Shown here: positions 42,741 through 55,021 of the stretch, piece by piece | How the letters are laid out: each line of letters begins with the position of its first letter | Numbering within the stretch: the first letter of the stretch is position 1 | Source: Medicago truncatula | Lineage: Eukaryota > Streptophyta > Magnoliopsida > Fabales > Fabaceae | DNA length: 64,000 bases | Assembly: GCF_003473485.1 (NCBI RefSeq) | Contig: NC_053043.1 | Span: 2,552,001-2,616,000, forward strand | Reading direction: 5' to 3' | Position numbers and translations under genes: made by a program | The notes under the pieces: generated by a model | The model's input: the letters and a program-made list of their open reading frames with translations, nothing else | Databases searched by the model: none | Told to the model about the DNA's origin: nothing

Positions 42741-45340
42741 ATATATATATATATATATATATAACTAACTTAAGTAAGCACACCCCACCAATTTATCTGT
42801 TCTTTTCTCTCTCGAACCTTCCAGCCATTTCTTTAGCTTCCAATTCTACTTCATCTTTCATCACACGTTTTCTTTGTTTTTCCCATTCAAATCAACAAAT
42901 TCTTTTATTGAATCATGCAAGCATGAGTAAAATGGTACAACTTGGCAAACCAACCTCATAAAGTGCAATTGGGTAGCTTTTTGAGATAGGATTTGTGCTT
43001 TATGGAAGGAGAAGAGTACCCACCCATTGGTAGTTGCTTATTGAGATTCTTAGAGGTAAATATGCAATTCCTAGCTCAATTAAGCATGTTTAGTCATTAC
43101 GTAAGTTTGTTTAGAAATTGGAGTATAGATTAAGGGATCTTATGGTTATCAGCGGTTAGAGAAGTTGTATAGTGAGGTTCTAATTCTTAAGAAAATATCA
43201 TTGAAGTTCAGATATGATATTGGACGCTTCACATGCTTCTCTAGGAGTGGTTGGAGATCAAACTTAGTTGATTCGTCATAACTGTGAGTTGATGACGATC
43301 ATTATCACTTATTTTAATTATCTCTATTATTGATATTTTGGTGATTTTATAAGTTAAAGTATTTCTCAAAACGGGAAGCACACCCTTTGAACATTTTTCT
43401 TATCGTTGAAATTAATGTTTAAGGTCATGATTATTATTATGGTCTCTCTTTGGTTGCATATACTATGACATGGGTTTTGAGATATGGAGAAATACGGTTC
43501 TGAGATATATTTTTTTGGGAATTTTCGATCCTAATATATACTCGCTTTGACGCTAATTATGTTTTATAAAGTATTGGATTTAAAATGGAGATATGATTGC
43601 ATATATTTTGTGCAATAGTTTTGATATGTTGTAAAGCATAGTTTTGAAATTTGTGTTTTTCGAAGATTTTGATATTAATATGTAATTGGTTTGAATTGGA
43701 TTTGAATTTTGATTTATTTATGATTATTAGTAGATTTACCATTGAGTTTTGATGGTACATATTTTGGCATAGTTTCTATATGTTGTGAAATACGGTTTTA
43801 GAGACGTTTTGAGAATTTTGTTTTGAGAATACGATTATAATTGTGACGACCTAGGTGCACCTAGTATGTGATTTCAATTAGGTAGAATTACCCTGTTAGA
43901 TGGAGCCGCCCCTATGGAAAGGCCGCCATTAGAAGGAGAGGGCTATCAATGCGAGGTAAACTCCCTAATTGAAAATGTTTTACACTTTGTTTTGAGTCGA
44001 GAGAAAAGAGCTATCCGTTAGATGGAGCCGCCCCATGGAAAGGCCACCATTAGGAGGAGAGGGCTATCAACGAGAGGAGCTAGTTCTCGATTCACCCATT
44101 TGATTATTTTCACCAAAGTTAGATTTCTATACTTTATTTAAAGTTGATTATTTTGGTATTATGAAATTGAATATGATTTTATATTTTCTTTGAAGTGATT
44201 ATTTTGATTCCATTTCATTAAGCCCAATTTTTATATTCTATTTGGATTTGATTATCTTGATTCCTTTTCATTATAATCGATTTATATATTTTCTTTAAAG
44301 TTGTGGATTTAGTTTCTACTCTTAATCGATTTATATATTTTCATTATGTTGAATCAGAGTATCTGCAGCTATTTAGAGTATATGAATGTTTTATTTGAGA
44401 TGTACAAATATGTAAATATGTCTTTTTGAAACTCTGGATGGGAATACAGGTTCATAAACATGATTAAAGTCTTGGAAAATATTTAAAATACAGAGGATGC
44501 TCTGTCGAAATTTCAGTGGATATCATTTTAAGTCAGATTGAAAATTGTTTAAACTATAGTTGCCAAGTGTCGTCAATAGGCTTGCCGGACTAGGATGTTC
44601 TAGTTCGTGCGCCGTTCACGATTGTGAATTTTGGGTCGTGACAGATAATTCATCGAAAACATATAAGGTTGTAATGTTAATGTTGGATGTAGTTGAAAAT
44701 AGAACTCATGTGCGAGTTTTAAGTGTCGCTGATAATGTTTGGAAAACAATTTCAAATTTTCCTGCGGTTCCTCTTCCTGATAGATATACTGGTCAGGGTG
44801 GGAGTGATGGTGTGTATTTGAATGGTAATCTTAATTGGTTGGCCATTCCTGTTAATTAGTGTTGACGGTCGGGAGAATATTAAGCCTAATGAATTTGTTG
44901 TTGTTTCACTTGATCAGGGCACAGAATCATACACGCAGTTGATGCCTCCCTGTGGTTTTGATGAAATGTCATATGTTAAGCCGGCATCTTTATGTATATT
45001 GAAAGACTCCTTGTGTTTTTCTCATGATAACTGGAGAACTGAATTCATTGTATGGCAGATGAAGATCATTGGAGTTGAAGAGCCATGGACTCAACTCCTT
45101 AAAATTAGCTACCAAAATCTTCGAACTAGATTTCATGATTTTGATGACTTGGAAAATTGTCAATTGTTGCCATTGCACCTTTCTGATCACAACGATACAC
45201 TAATATTGGCTAATAATCAAGAACAACGAGCAATTCTACATAATTTGAGGAATAAAACAGCAAAGCGGACTAGAATTATCAATGAAATACAATGGTTCTC
45301 TACCAAGGTTTATGTTGAAAGTTTGGTTTCTGATATTTAG

Positions 45341-46189
45341 AAAGCACGTCAAGACATTTGTGGGATGGTTAGAGGAAAAAAAGAAAGGTGGAAAGGAAGA
45401 GTTTAAAAGGTTATTGATTTTAGAATTGGAAGTGTTGGGTTAGATCTTGCTTGCTGGCATGATGTCTCATTTAGTTCATTGAGTCCAGAAATCTGACGAA
45501 AGTGTAAATGTTTTATATGCAGCAATATCAGGGAAGATTGTCTTAAATGTTTTTGTGTCACAGTGCTTCCAACAGGATACACACAGTTCAGTTCACCGAG
45601 TCAAAGGAAGTTTATTTGTCACAGTGTTTTTTATTCTATTTGACAGTTCATTATTCATTCGGATTAATTATAATGAGTTTAACTATAGGCTGTTCTCAAT
45701 TTCTACTAGTTTCCAAACTTCATAATTAAAGTTATTCGAAATTAAAACAATAATAACAAAGTAAAAACTTTTTACTGCTAATGATATAATATAGGGTATT
45801 TTTGTTGAAAAGCTTTTGTTGTGTTGTGTTTAATTGTATCTGCTGTCATTTTTACACACTACTGCTATTGTAGGTTTTTCATTTGTTTTCATTCTTATTT
45901 TAGCATGAAGGGTGTTGGATAGTTAAAATGTATTCGCAGAATTATGCACGAGCCTTTTTTTTAAGCACGAGTGGTGATAACTGTTTCTGCATGACTGGTC
46001 AATTATAAAAAGTTTTATGTACTGTTGCAACTATATAACCTCTTCTTTCGCTGATGGGCTTGTGAATTGAGTTGGCAATTGTTTTGCTTCGATGAAATCG
46101 TTGTGTGTTAGGAATTAGTATCAGTGAGCTCTTATGCTTAATTTGTCTTGGTGTGGGAGTATTTGTTGGATAGAATATTTTTTTCATTT
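45341..46189. repeat. F-box downstream block, second copy
   Basis: Non-coding sequence after the split F-box gene that matches 52416-53775 in order: GCACGTCAAGACATTTGTGG, AGGGAAGATTGTCT, CAGTGCTTCCAACA, TTTGACAGTTCATTATTC, AATTAAAACAATAATAA and GGGTGTTGGATAGTTAAAATG. It documents a segmental duplication of F-box gene plus flank. Confidence 0.8.
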
Positions 46190-46935
46190 GTTTATTGTTG
46201 TATTTTTGAGTTGATATTATATTTCAAAAGTTATTAAAAGTTGTTCATTACTTGTTGTTGATTTAACCATGTGATATTTACTTAGTCAAAACCTTATTTG
46301 TCACAATTATTTTATAACCGTTCATGTTTGATGGTTGGATCAAATGCTAAAATCTCATTCCCTATTGTTATGCCTCTTTTCCCTTAATATAAGGAACAAC
46401 TCACCGCAACTCTCATGAATATATCCTTCTTTTATTTCTCCAAACAAAAAACACTTAACTCACTACAATACATAGCAATTGCCGGTACAGAAAAATAACG
46501 ACAAATACATACTTTTTCACTTCATGTTTTTTGTACTCACAATTATTTTCTCTCATCTAAAATATTGAGTTTCTGGGTTATATCTCCTGATATCTATGAG
46601 ATAAATTTGAGTTGTTCTGTCACCTCCGGTTATGATTCATAACGGGGAAGAACTGTTGTATCCTGGGAGGATATGCGCTTATGAGGCGAATAAAATCCTC
46701 AAGGACAGTGACTATGTCACGCCTCAGGTTATTGAACGGTTTACCATGTTGCAGGTCATCTCCGTTCATGACTTCTTGTTTGTTTACTTCACCATTACCG
46801 GCTTCAAGTCACCGCAATTTAAAGCAGATAAGTCTAATGATCTCTCTCTTTTGTTTATTGTTTTTTTTTTAAATGCTTATATGTTTATGCTCATTATTAT
46901 TTAGAGATAACTCATATGATTAATTTTACTACAGT
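46190..46935 (+). other. Extra segment with an unrecognised ORF
   Basis: This stretch of about 745 bp is absent from the matching place near 53775, where the flanks meet directly. It includes an open frame from 46632 (MIHNGEELLYPGRICAYEAN..., 90 residues) whose first part has higher GC and a less biased composition than its surroundings; the last 30 residues are hydrophobic and probably not coding. I do not recognise the product. CACCGCAACTCTCATG-type leader sequence precedes it. It may be a captured gene piece or a remnant deleted from the other copy. Confidence 0.4.
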
Positions 46936-47902
46936 TTTATGCATTTTGGAGTCTCTTTGCAATTGTTGTGAATTGCATTTTGCTTGTATCTTTCTGACTA
47001 GGAACCAACCCTTGCACATAACGTTTCTAGTGATTAATTCCCTAATTAAGGACGAAGACCGCATTAGAGGAACTCCTTATGCACACACTTCACTAAGCCA
47101 GATTGCTTTCAGTACTCAAGAAATTCATATTACATTCTTGTTATACATAACTTTTTTAGGTTAGTTTGTTAAGATTCTCCTTCAGCACTTGATTATATAT
47201 ATTCTGGGTAAACTCTGTAAACCTACTATTCTTCAGTTAAATTGAGTTTTCATTAATCTTTTGTTAATATCTGAGTATAACAATATTAAGCTGCACAGAT
47301 TAATTTACAACTTGTGACCTCCATTTTAGGTTCCAGATTTATAACTTAACCATTATTGAAGACGCTATCACATCAAGAAAGCAATCACTATATATAAGAA
47401 TGTTTCTGATTACATGCTTCATACATGTGGTTCTATGAAAGATAAGAATCAAGCGCTTTTTTTTAATCCTATCGGTAACTGTGCTTTGATCTTAGGGTCT
47501 GCAACATATTCTTTTTCTAATTGAATCAACAAGAAAATACTTGTTAAGATGATAGAGGACAAATAACGAGGAGGGATGAACTCTATCTTAAATACTTGAA
47601 TCTGCAAGACCTATAACTAGGAGGGAGAGTAAAAAAAAAAAAAAAATCTTTTTCTTATTCCTCGCCATAGTTTCTAGACACACAACTATGGTCTTGCAAG
47701 CTAGGGATTATGAGACATCCCTATTTAATTTAACTACTCAATCATCAAATTATCCTATCAAGTGTTTTATTTCCTTTAACAAAAAAAAAAAAAAAACATG
47801 TATTTTTTTTATGGGCTATTACCATGTTTATTGAAAGTTGAAACGCAACTTTTTGTTAAATGTCATGTTCTAATTATATGAATTATTGTCCATGCAATAC
47901 AG
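46936..47902. repeat. Duplicated spacer before the TPS fragment
   Basis: Matches 53780-54980 in order: GCATTTTGGAGTCTCT, AACCAACCCTTGCACAT, TGATTAATTCCCTAATTAAGGAC, ATTCTCCTTCAGCAC, GAAAGATA(A/G)GAATCAA, AACGAGGAGGGATGAAC and CCTATCAAGT. Differences are small except for indels, the largest being about 400 bp present only in the later copy (about 54000-54423). Confidence 0.8.
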
Positions 47903-48105
47903 AGTTTAGATCAAAACGGTCTTGATGGATCATATCTTGATTGTTACATGAATGAACACCAAAATATTACAACTGAAGAGACACAAAGGCATGTTGCTCA
48001 TATGATTTCAAATGAATGGAAACGTCTGAATCAAGAATCATAACTCCAAATAAAATATTTCCATCATCTTTTACCAAATTTTGTCTTAATGTTGTTAAAT
48101 AAATT
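47903..48105 (+). pseudogene. Terpene synthase last-exon fragment
   Basis: After an intron end matching that of the full gene, the frame reads [20 protein letters not shown] and then [20 protein letters not shown], the start of the last TPS exon. A base is missing at CAAGAATCATAAC (CAAGAAATCATAAC in the full gene), which ends the frame. No other TPS exon lies upstream, so it is an isolated relic. Confidence 0.85.
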
Positions 48106-48429
48106 ACAAGAAAGGGACTCTGAAAACAACTTTTCATATCTAGCCATTCCTTTAATGAAGGCCGGCTTACGTTCCTTTATTTCATGATAAGAGAGAAAAG
48201 AAATTGAAAAGGAAAGAAAATGAAAAATAAACTTTTTATTGAGATAAATTATACTGATAAAAAAAAAAAAAATTGTGTGTTTGAGGTTATAAGGAATGGA
48301 GTGATTTGCTGGTAATTTTATGTGTGTCGAAGAAGTTAGAGATTTCCGGATAATTAATTTACCAAACAGTTAAGCTCAATTAAAAAAGTGCCGTAACATT
48401 TTTTTAATAAGCACGAATTATGTCAACTC

Positions 48430-48970
48430 AACATTATACGTCAACATTTTTCTATACTAAAATCCAACCAAAGAACAAAAATGAAGAAATTTGAAATAAT
48501 AAAGATTGATTAAAAAATAGTGCACGAAAGGAAAAAAACATCCAAAAACTTATATTTAATATAAAAATTAAATAAATGACATCAAAAAACCAAAATAACA
48601 CAAGAAACCAATTAATATTTTCTAGGGTTGCCATTGTTGCCGCAACTTTCCTTTGTTTAAAAAAATGCATTAAAAAATCAACAAAACAATTAATCATAAT
48701 GTTCCGAGTTCGAATGAAGACTACAGTGAGTTAGATGAAAGTGTCTAATAAGCAAGTATTTTGTCAACTAAGTATAACACATCTATATTTTTCCATTATG
48801 ATCCCACCAAAGACGAAAATTGAAGGAATTTATCATAACATCAGTTGAATAACAAAATTGCATGAAAGTGAATAACATCCAAAAACTAAAATATCAGGTA
48901 AAAAATTCAACAAATTACACCCAAAAAATAACAAAGCAAATCATCATAACATTGAGTCTTTTGTGGAATC
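48430..48970. repeat. Diverged direct repeat, about 335-bp period
   Basis: Two neighbouring stretches share CAACATTTTTCTAT/ACATCTATATTTTTCCAT, CCAAAGA, GAAGAAATTT/GAAGGAATTT, GCACGAAAGG/GCATGAAAGT, AACATCCAAAAACT and ACACCCAAAAAATAAC-type words in order. Non-coding; origin unknown. Confidence 0.5.
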
Positions 48971-50169
48971 CTTCAACGAGTTGTATCATCACATTAGGCT
49001 AAGAGAAATCAATCATACAAGTTAATTGATATCAAATCTTCACATGAAGTCGTAAGACATTAGATATACGTTGCTCAATATCTACTATTGCATACAGTGG
49101 AAATTTAATTTTTACTCACACTTGACAAATTAACATCTATCCATTAAGTGTCACAATCTTCGTATACGTGATCCATCACCAAAAACGGCTCCCCCACAAT
49201 GTTGAACCAGGATATGATACCATCGTTAGACCTTCTAAGGGAGCCAACACTAATGTGGATTGACACATTGAAGAAAGAACAGCCATACAAGTGAGAATGA
49301 AAAAAATATCTTCATCCAAAATTTTAAGACTTAAATATATGAGTTTTTTTTTCCCATTTATTTGTTGTTCAACCTCCACTATTTCATCCAAAATTTTGAC
49401 AGATGATACATCAAAATATTCTCTCCCTCAAGTATATGGAAATTCTAGCCCGTGCTTGGCACGGGTGTCCAAACTAGTGTGCTATAAACTTTATGAATTG
49501 GTTTCTATATGTAAGCATTGCCATTTTTTTTAAGAAGTCAAACTAGTCCATCAAATTTAACATCGGAGAGAATAAAATTTTAAAAATTTGAGAGAAGCAC
49601 ATTCTAATACCTAAAGCCAACACCACCAAACCAACCTAAATATATTTAAGCATTGCCCTTAAGACTGTCTTTCAAATAAATGGAATCATTATGAGTCACT
49701 TATGTTCAAAATTAATATGACTGTGTCACATGGGTCGGGGACGAGTTTACTCGATACTGAGTTCATATGATGGCCGTAAAACTGAGATATCAATGATTGA
49801 AAACTGTTAATAGGCAATGATAGGGAGAGGAAGATTTAATCTGATAAAAGTGTAAATGTTTTATTTGCAGCAGCATTAGGGAAGATTGTCTAAAATGTTT
49901 TTGATACTATTTGACAGTTCATTATTCATTCGGATTAATTAAAATGAGCTTAACTATATGGATGTCTAATCCTCTTGCTTGTTTAGGCATTGGGGAACTT
50001 TTTAGTGCTGCATGACATGTCAATTGAATGGAGTTTTATGGAGATGCTAATTATGCAGGAATTTTATTTATGATCTGCAAACATGTGCAAAAATGTTGTT
50101 TTTCTCTATCAACTTCACCTCCTCCTGTATATCAACTTTCCAACCCTTAATACCAGCAGCTTCAGCCCC
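48971..50169. other. Intergenic with a small F-box-block remnant
   Basis: At about 49760-49960 GATGGCCGTAAAACTGAGATATC, AGGGAAGATTGTCTAAAATG and GACAGTTCATTATTCATTCG match the downstream block of the F-box genes, a short third or fourth copy. The rest, including CCCGTGCTTGGCACGGGT at 49449 and a minus-strand frame at 49391-49176, is not recognised. Confidence 0.5.
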
Positions 50170-50560
50170 TCTGCATGCTCTAAATAGCTATATTGCACTT
50201 GGGATAAATGTCATCCAAGGTTCTAGTACCTCGAACTGAAAAAACAACATCACTTATAATTTTCTCCTTCATCTTCAACATTTTGTTCTTCAAATTATTC
50301 TTCAATAGAAAGAACCTTACTTGAACCTTCTGCTTGACTTTTCTCCCAATTCTATTATGAGAACTCATCATATTTCACATCTCCGCTGACCAAAAATATT
50401 TTTGGTCTCCAAGTTATAAATTCGGTACCCAAGAATATATCAACCACAAATTTGATTTCCAGTTTATCTCTTTTCACCTGGAAAATGGACATAACTCACA
50501 CACCCAAATACTATTAGATTTTCAACAAAAGGCTTCTCAATAAGAAATTTTTTACCTTAT
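50170..50560 (-). mobile_element. Copia-like polyprotein fossil, minus strand
   Basis: The minus-strand translation resembles the region between integrase and reverse transcriptase of Ty1/copia elements (a VFGC...Y-V-H-F start, an IFLGT-type motif, and later a T-L-D-D-I-Y type motif). It is a worn fragment with no LTRs seen. Old. Confidence 0.55.
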
Positions 50561-51194
50561 AGTATTTGGTAGGCAACAAATTTAAAAAGTACACTAAGGT
50601 GCTATCATCCTCAACCCAAAAAGTTTTAAGAAATAGTGGAAGAAACAATAAATTGTTGTTTTCATAGAAATGTGTTCGGGTGGTTTAAAAAAAAATCTTC
50701 CAATTTTTGAAGAAACAACAAGCATTGAAATTATAATCATTTGCATTTTCATAGATGTTTATATGTCTGAATCTCAAATGATCGGCAAGACAATTTTGCC
50801 ACTTACACAATTCAATCATTTGTTATATGCTTATGTGTTGAGAACTTTCTGCTGTTGTGTTTTTATTTTTCCCAATATTGTGTAATACATGTTAAATACT
50901 CAAATTTTCTTCCTTTTTTCTTGTTTTTACAATCAAGCTTACCGCCTTTCATTTTTACTTTATTTTTTTATCTCAATCTTGGTGTTATCAACTTTCCATG
51001 ATTGAAATTATTGGTATAAATGTACCTCTATGATAATTATGTTTTGTTTCTTTTATTAATATTAGACCCAAAGATGATCTATGATTGAAATTAGTTGATT
51101 AAATTTATTATGCCTTTCAACCACAAGTCGTGCATAGACTACACCGCCGCTGCCTGCTTTCATCCACCAGCATCGTTTAGCGACTCCGTCAAGT

Positions 51195-52415
51195 ATGAGT
51201 AATCCTCCAACTAAATCAAGTGTTCAACCCAACGCAGAGTTTCCGGTAAGCCTCTCTTACGATCTTATCGTCGAAATCCTTTCCTTTTCTGATGTGAAAT
51301 CACTTATGCAAATGAGATGCGTATGCAAATCTTGGAAATCTATTATTTCTGATCATGAATTCATCAAACTTCACCTTAAGCGATCGGCGCGAAACCCTTA
51401 CTTGACACTATCCCGGGGTAACACAGCTAGCAAATATTTTCCCTTCCCGGTGCATCGTTTAATCCTTGAGAACCCGTTGATCCTCCTTCCGGAGAACCTT
51501 TGCTATCGATGTCAAGATATGTATTGTCGATATGCTATTGGATCTTGCAATGGAATGTTTTGTTTGATTGGTTATTCTTACTTATCTGAACCTGGAGAGT
51601 TCTGGTTCCGTTTCTGGAACCCTGTCATACGTATAATGTCAAAAAAGTTGGGGCATATTTTGTGTCATGATATGATCACCATCCATAAACATTACAAGTT
51701 TACTTTTGTTTATGATAATTCATCGGAGACGTATAAGGTTGTATTGTTAATGTTGGATGTAGTTCAAAATAGAACTCATGTGCAAGTATTAAATGTGGCT
51801 GATAATGTTTGGAAAACTATTCCAAATTTTCCTGCGGTTCCTCTTCCTAATCAATACACTGGTCAGGGTGGGTCTGATGGTGTGTATTTGAATGGTCGTC
51901 TTAATTGGTTGGCCATTCAGAATCGTCCTGTTAGTGTTGATGGTTGGGAGAATATTAAGGCTAAGGAATTTGTCATTGTTTCACTTTATATGGGAACGGA
52001 GTCGTACACGCAGTTGATGCCTCCCTCTGGTTTTGATGAAATGTCATCTATTAAGCCGCCATCTTTATGTATATTGAAAGACTCCTTGTGTTTTTCTCAT
52101 GATTACAGAAGAACTGAATTCATTATATGGCAGATGAAGATTATTGGAGTTGAAGAGCCATGGACTCAACTCCTTAAAATTAGTTACCAAAATCTTCGGA
52201 CTAGATTTCATGATTTTGCTGACTTGAAAAATTGTCAATTGTTGCCATTGCACCTTTCTGATCACAACGATACACTAATATTGGCTAATAATCAAGAACA
52301 ACGAGCAATTCTATATAATTTGAGGAATAATACAGCAAAGCGGACTAGAATTATCGATGAAATACAATGGTTCTCTGCCAAGGTTTATGTCGAAAGTTTG
52401 GTTTCTGACATTTAG
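51195..52415 (+). CDS. F-box protein with F-box-associated domain (intact)
   Basis: One open frame of 406 residues. The F-box at about 17-58 contains LSYDLIVEILSFSDVKSLMQ and RCVCKSWKSIISDHEFI. The associated domain follows, with YAIGSCNGMFCLIGYSY, WFRFWNPVIRIMSKKLG, NFPAVPLPNQYTGQGG and the end VYVESLVSDI. It matches the copy at 37755 along its length and lacks the latter's insert near residue 80. By family it should be the substrate-binding subunit of an SCF ubiquitin ligase; the substrate is unknown. The leader shares CATCCACCAGCATCG-type sequence with the 37755 and 41835 copies. The start is the ATG conserved in all family members of the window. It heads the duplicated block that runs on to the chimeric terpene synthase pseudogene. 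Confidence 0.9.
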   Translation: MSNPPTKSSVQPNAEFPVSLSYDLIVEILSFSDVKSLMQMRCVCKSWKSIISDHEFIKLHLKRSARNPYLTLSRGNTASKYFPFPVHRLILENPLILLPENLCYRCQDMYCRYAIGSCNGMFCLIGYSYLSEPGEFWFRFWNPVIRIMSKKLGHILCHDMITIHKHYKFTFVYDNSSETYKVVLLMLDVVQNRTHVQVLNVADNVWKTIPNFPAVPLPNQYTGQGGSDGVYLNGRLNWLAIQNRPVSVDGWENIKAKEFVIVSLYMGTESYTQLMPPSGFDEMSSIKPPSLCILKDSLCFSHDYRRTEFIIWQMKIIGVEEPWTQLLKISYQNLRTRFHDFADLKNCQLLPLHLSDHNDTLILANNQEQRAILYNLRNNTAKRTRIIDEIQWFSAKVYVESLVSDI

Positions 52416-55021
52416 AAAGCACGTCAAGACATTTATGGGATGGTTGGAGGAAAGGAAGAAAGGAGCTTTTTGGTGCTACAATAGCTTTAGTAGTATAACT
52501 CACTTTCTACAAGGCGTTTATGGCCCCTTGATGTCTTTGTTTTAGGTTTCTTCGAAGACATTTGAAGCAACTCACAATGTAATAATTGTTTTGTTTTATA
52601 ACTCTTCTGTCACTAATACATTTATGCCTTTAAATCCTTTTCCTTGTTCATTTTTTTACATTCTATCTCTCTTTTAATTTTTCATCCAATTCAACCATTC
52701 GACTTTCAGTTTTTCCATGTTTCTTTTAATGTAATTGTATTAGTTACTTCATTTACATACTACGGTTGTTAAAAAACATGTTTTTTCATTTGCCCCCAGA
52801 ATATTCCTTTGCTAGTATAATTGATTCAATCACACCTCCTAAATTGGGGGTAGGCATTTAGCAGCTTCATGTGTTGAACATATGAAGCACTAGGCTTTAT
52901 AATTAATTTTTTAAATCTAATAAGAGTTTAAAAGGCTATTGATTTTGGAATTGAAAGTGTTGAGTTAGATGTTGCTAGAAACTTCGTTATATTCTTGCTG
53001 GCATGATGTCTCATTTAGTTCATTTAAGTCCAGAAATATGATAAAAGTGTAAATGTTTTATTTGCAGAAGCATTAGGGAAGATTGTCTAAAATGTTTGTG
53101 TCACAGTGCTTCCAACATGATACACACAGTTCAGTTCGTTGAGTCAAAGGGAGTTGATTTATGACAGTGTTTTTTATTCTATTTGACAGTTCATTATTCC
53201 TTCGGATTAATTAAAATGAGTTTAACTATAGGTTGTGCTCATTTGTTACTAGTTTCCAAACTTCATAATTAAAGTTATTCGAAATTAAAACAATAATAAT
53301 AAAGTAAAAGCTTTTGACTGCTAATGATATAATCAAGAGTATTTTTGTTGAAAAGCTTCTGTTGTGTTGTGTTTAACTGTATCTGTTGTCATTTCTACAC
53401 ACTACTGCTACTGCAGGTTTTTCATTTATTTTCATTCTTAATTTAGCACGAAGGGTGTTGGATAGTTAAAATGTATTCGCAGAATTATGTACGAGCCTCT
53501 TTTTTTTAAGCACGAGTGGTCATCACTGTTGTTAATTATGTAAAGTTTTATGTCATGTTGCAACTATATAACCTCTTCTTTCGCTGATGGGCTAGTCAGT
53601 ACACTAGCTATTTATGCTCTTTCTTATGCTAGGTGGTATGTGAATTGAGTTGGCAATTGTTTTGCTTTGGTGAAATGGGTTTGTGTTTGTGTCCGGAAGT
53701 AGTGTCAGTGAGCTCTTATGCTTAATTTGTCTACGTGTGGGAGTATTTGTTGGATAGAATGTTTTTTCATTTGTTTTTAGGCATTTTGGAGTCTCTCTAC
53801 AGTTTGTTATGAATTGTATTTTGCTTGTATCTTTCAGACTATGAACCAACCCTTGCACATTGTGTTTCTAGTGATTAATTCCCTAATTAAGGACCAAGAC
53901 CACAGTAGAGAAAATCCTTATGCACACACTTCACTAAACCAGATTACTTTCAGCACTCAAGGAATTCATATTACATTCTTGTTATAAGTAACTTCTTTTT
54001 TTGCTACTTATGTCTTGTCATATTTAGAGTTTAGGTTATTTAAGGTACATCAAGTAATTTCTAGTAAGCACATGGATGAAATTTTGCAGTCATATATATA
54101 GATTGATGATTTGGTGTATACCTTGTATATGAAGTTTGAAGCTCTATTTTTCTATTAGAAGCTTAATAATGGATGCCTGTTTGAAGCTTGGATTACTTAG
54201 TATGTTTTGCTTCAACACAGATTTTTTTTTTTTTTTTTTTAGGCACACATGATTTTGGCATCTAATGATTGGCTGTAAAAAGAACCAAAGGTGTGATTTT
54301 GTTCATGTGCATTGCATTATTCTTTGTGTTGTTTTTATTATGCAGTTTTGTTTTTCTTAGAAAAAGAACCTAAATATTTGTAATGAAAAACAATATACTA
54401 ACTGTTAACTATAACTTTCTTCTAAGGTTTGTTTGTTATGATTCTCCTTCAGCACCTGATTATATATATTTAGGGTAAACTCTTTGAACCTACTATTCCT
54501 CAGTTAAATTGAGTTTTGTTAATATTTGAGTATATCAATATTAAGCTGCACGGATTAATTTACAACCTGTGAACTGCAGTTTAGGTTTCAGATTAATAAA
54601 TTAACCATTCTTGAAGATGCTATCCATCAAGAAATGTTTCTGATTACATGCTGCATACATGTGGTTCTATGAAAGATAGGAATCAAACTTTTTTTAATTC
54701 TATCAGTAACTATGATTTCATCTCAGGGTCTGTAACATTTTCTTTTTCTAATTGAACCAACAAGAAAATACTTGTTAAGATGATAGAGGACAGACAAATA
54801 ACGAGGAGGGATGAACTTTATCTTAAATACTTGAATCTGCGAGGAGTAGATATTCTTTTTCTTATTCCGCACAATAGTTTCTAGACACACAACTATGGTC
54901 TTGCGAGTTAGGGATTATGAGACATCCCTAGTTAATTTACTACTCAATCATCAAATTATCCTATCAAGTATTTTATTTCCTCTAACAAAAAAAAAAACAT
55001 GTATTTTTTTTATGGGCTATT
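52416..55021. repeat. F-box/TPS block, later copy of the spacer
   Basis: Non-coding counterpart of 45341-46189 and 46936-47820. It lacks the 745-bp segment of 46190-46935 and has an extra piece of about 400 bp at 54000-54423 that includes a T-run (about 54222-54240). No gene is supported; the short minus-strand frame at 53858-53604 is chance. Confidence 0.75.

Larger units (their letters stand above)
42359..44643. mobile_element. Solo LTR fossil of a gypsy-like element in the F-box gene
   Basis: TG...CA ends (TGAAACACACCG and TTGGGTCGTGACA) are flanked by a 5-bp duplication GATAA (42354-42358 and 44644-44648). No internal coding region, primer-binding site or second LTR is present, so unequal recombination between two LTRs probably removed the body. 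It contains a duplicated motif of about 60 bp (TTAGATGGAGCCGCC...GGAGAGGGCTATCAA at about 43899 and 44017), a nested palindromic MITE (42448-42740) and AT microsatellites. It is younger than the F-box duplication, because sister copies lack it. Confidence 0.85.
41835..45340 (+). pseudogene. F-box protein gene split by a solo LTR
   Basis: Starts ATGAGTAATCCTCCAGCTAA with a good F-box (LSYDVIAEVLSFSDVKSLM...). A base is missing near 42030 (CGAAACCTTACTTG against CGAAACCCTTACTTG in the intact copies), so the frame changes. Another small deletion after MLKKL (about 42295) changes it again. A 2285-bp LTR interrupts the gene at the codons for Asp-Asn (VFDN/DNSS). The 3' half resumes at 44644 and carries a 9-base loss plus a 4-base gain at LAIP (about 44850), giving a stop, then runs open to the normal tail VYVESLVSDI at 45340. 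At least four lesions, so clearly non-functional. Its sequence and 3' flank are closest to the copy at 51195. Confidence 0.9.

Noticed and set aside
44990-45190. Minus-strand frame MIRKVQWQQL, seen again at 34228 and 52065
   Set aside because: A shadow of the conserved F-box coding sequence on the opposite strand; repeated only because the genes are paralogues.
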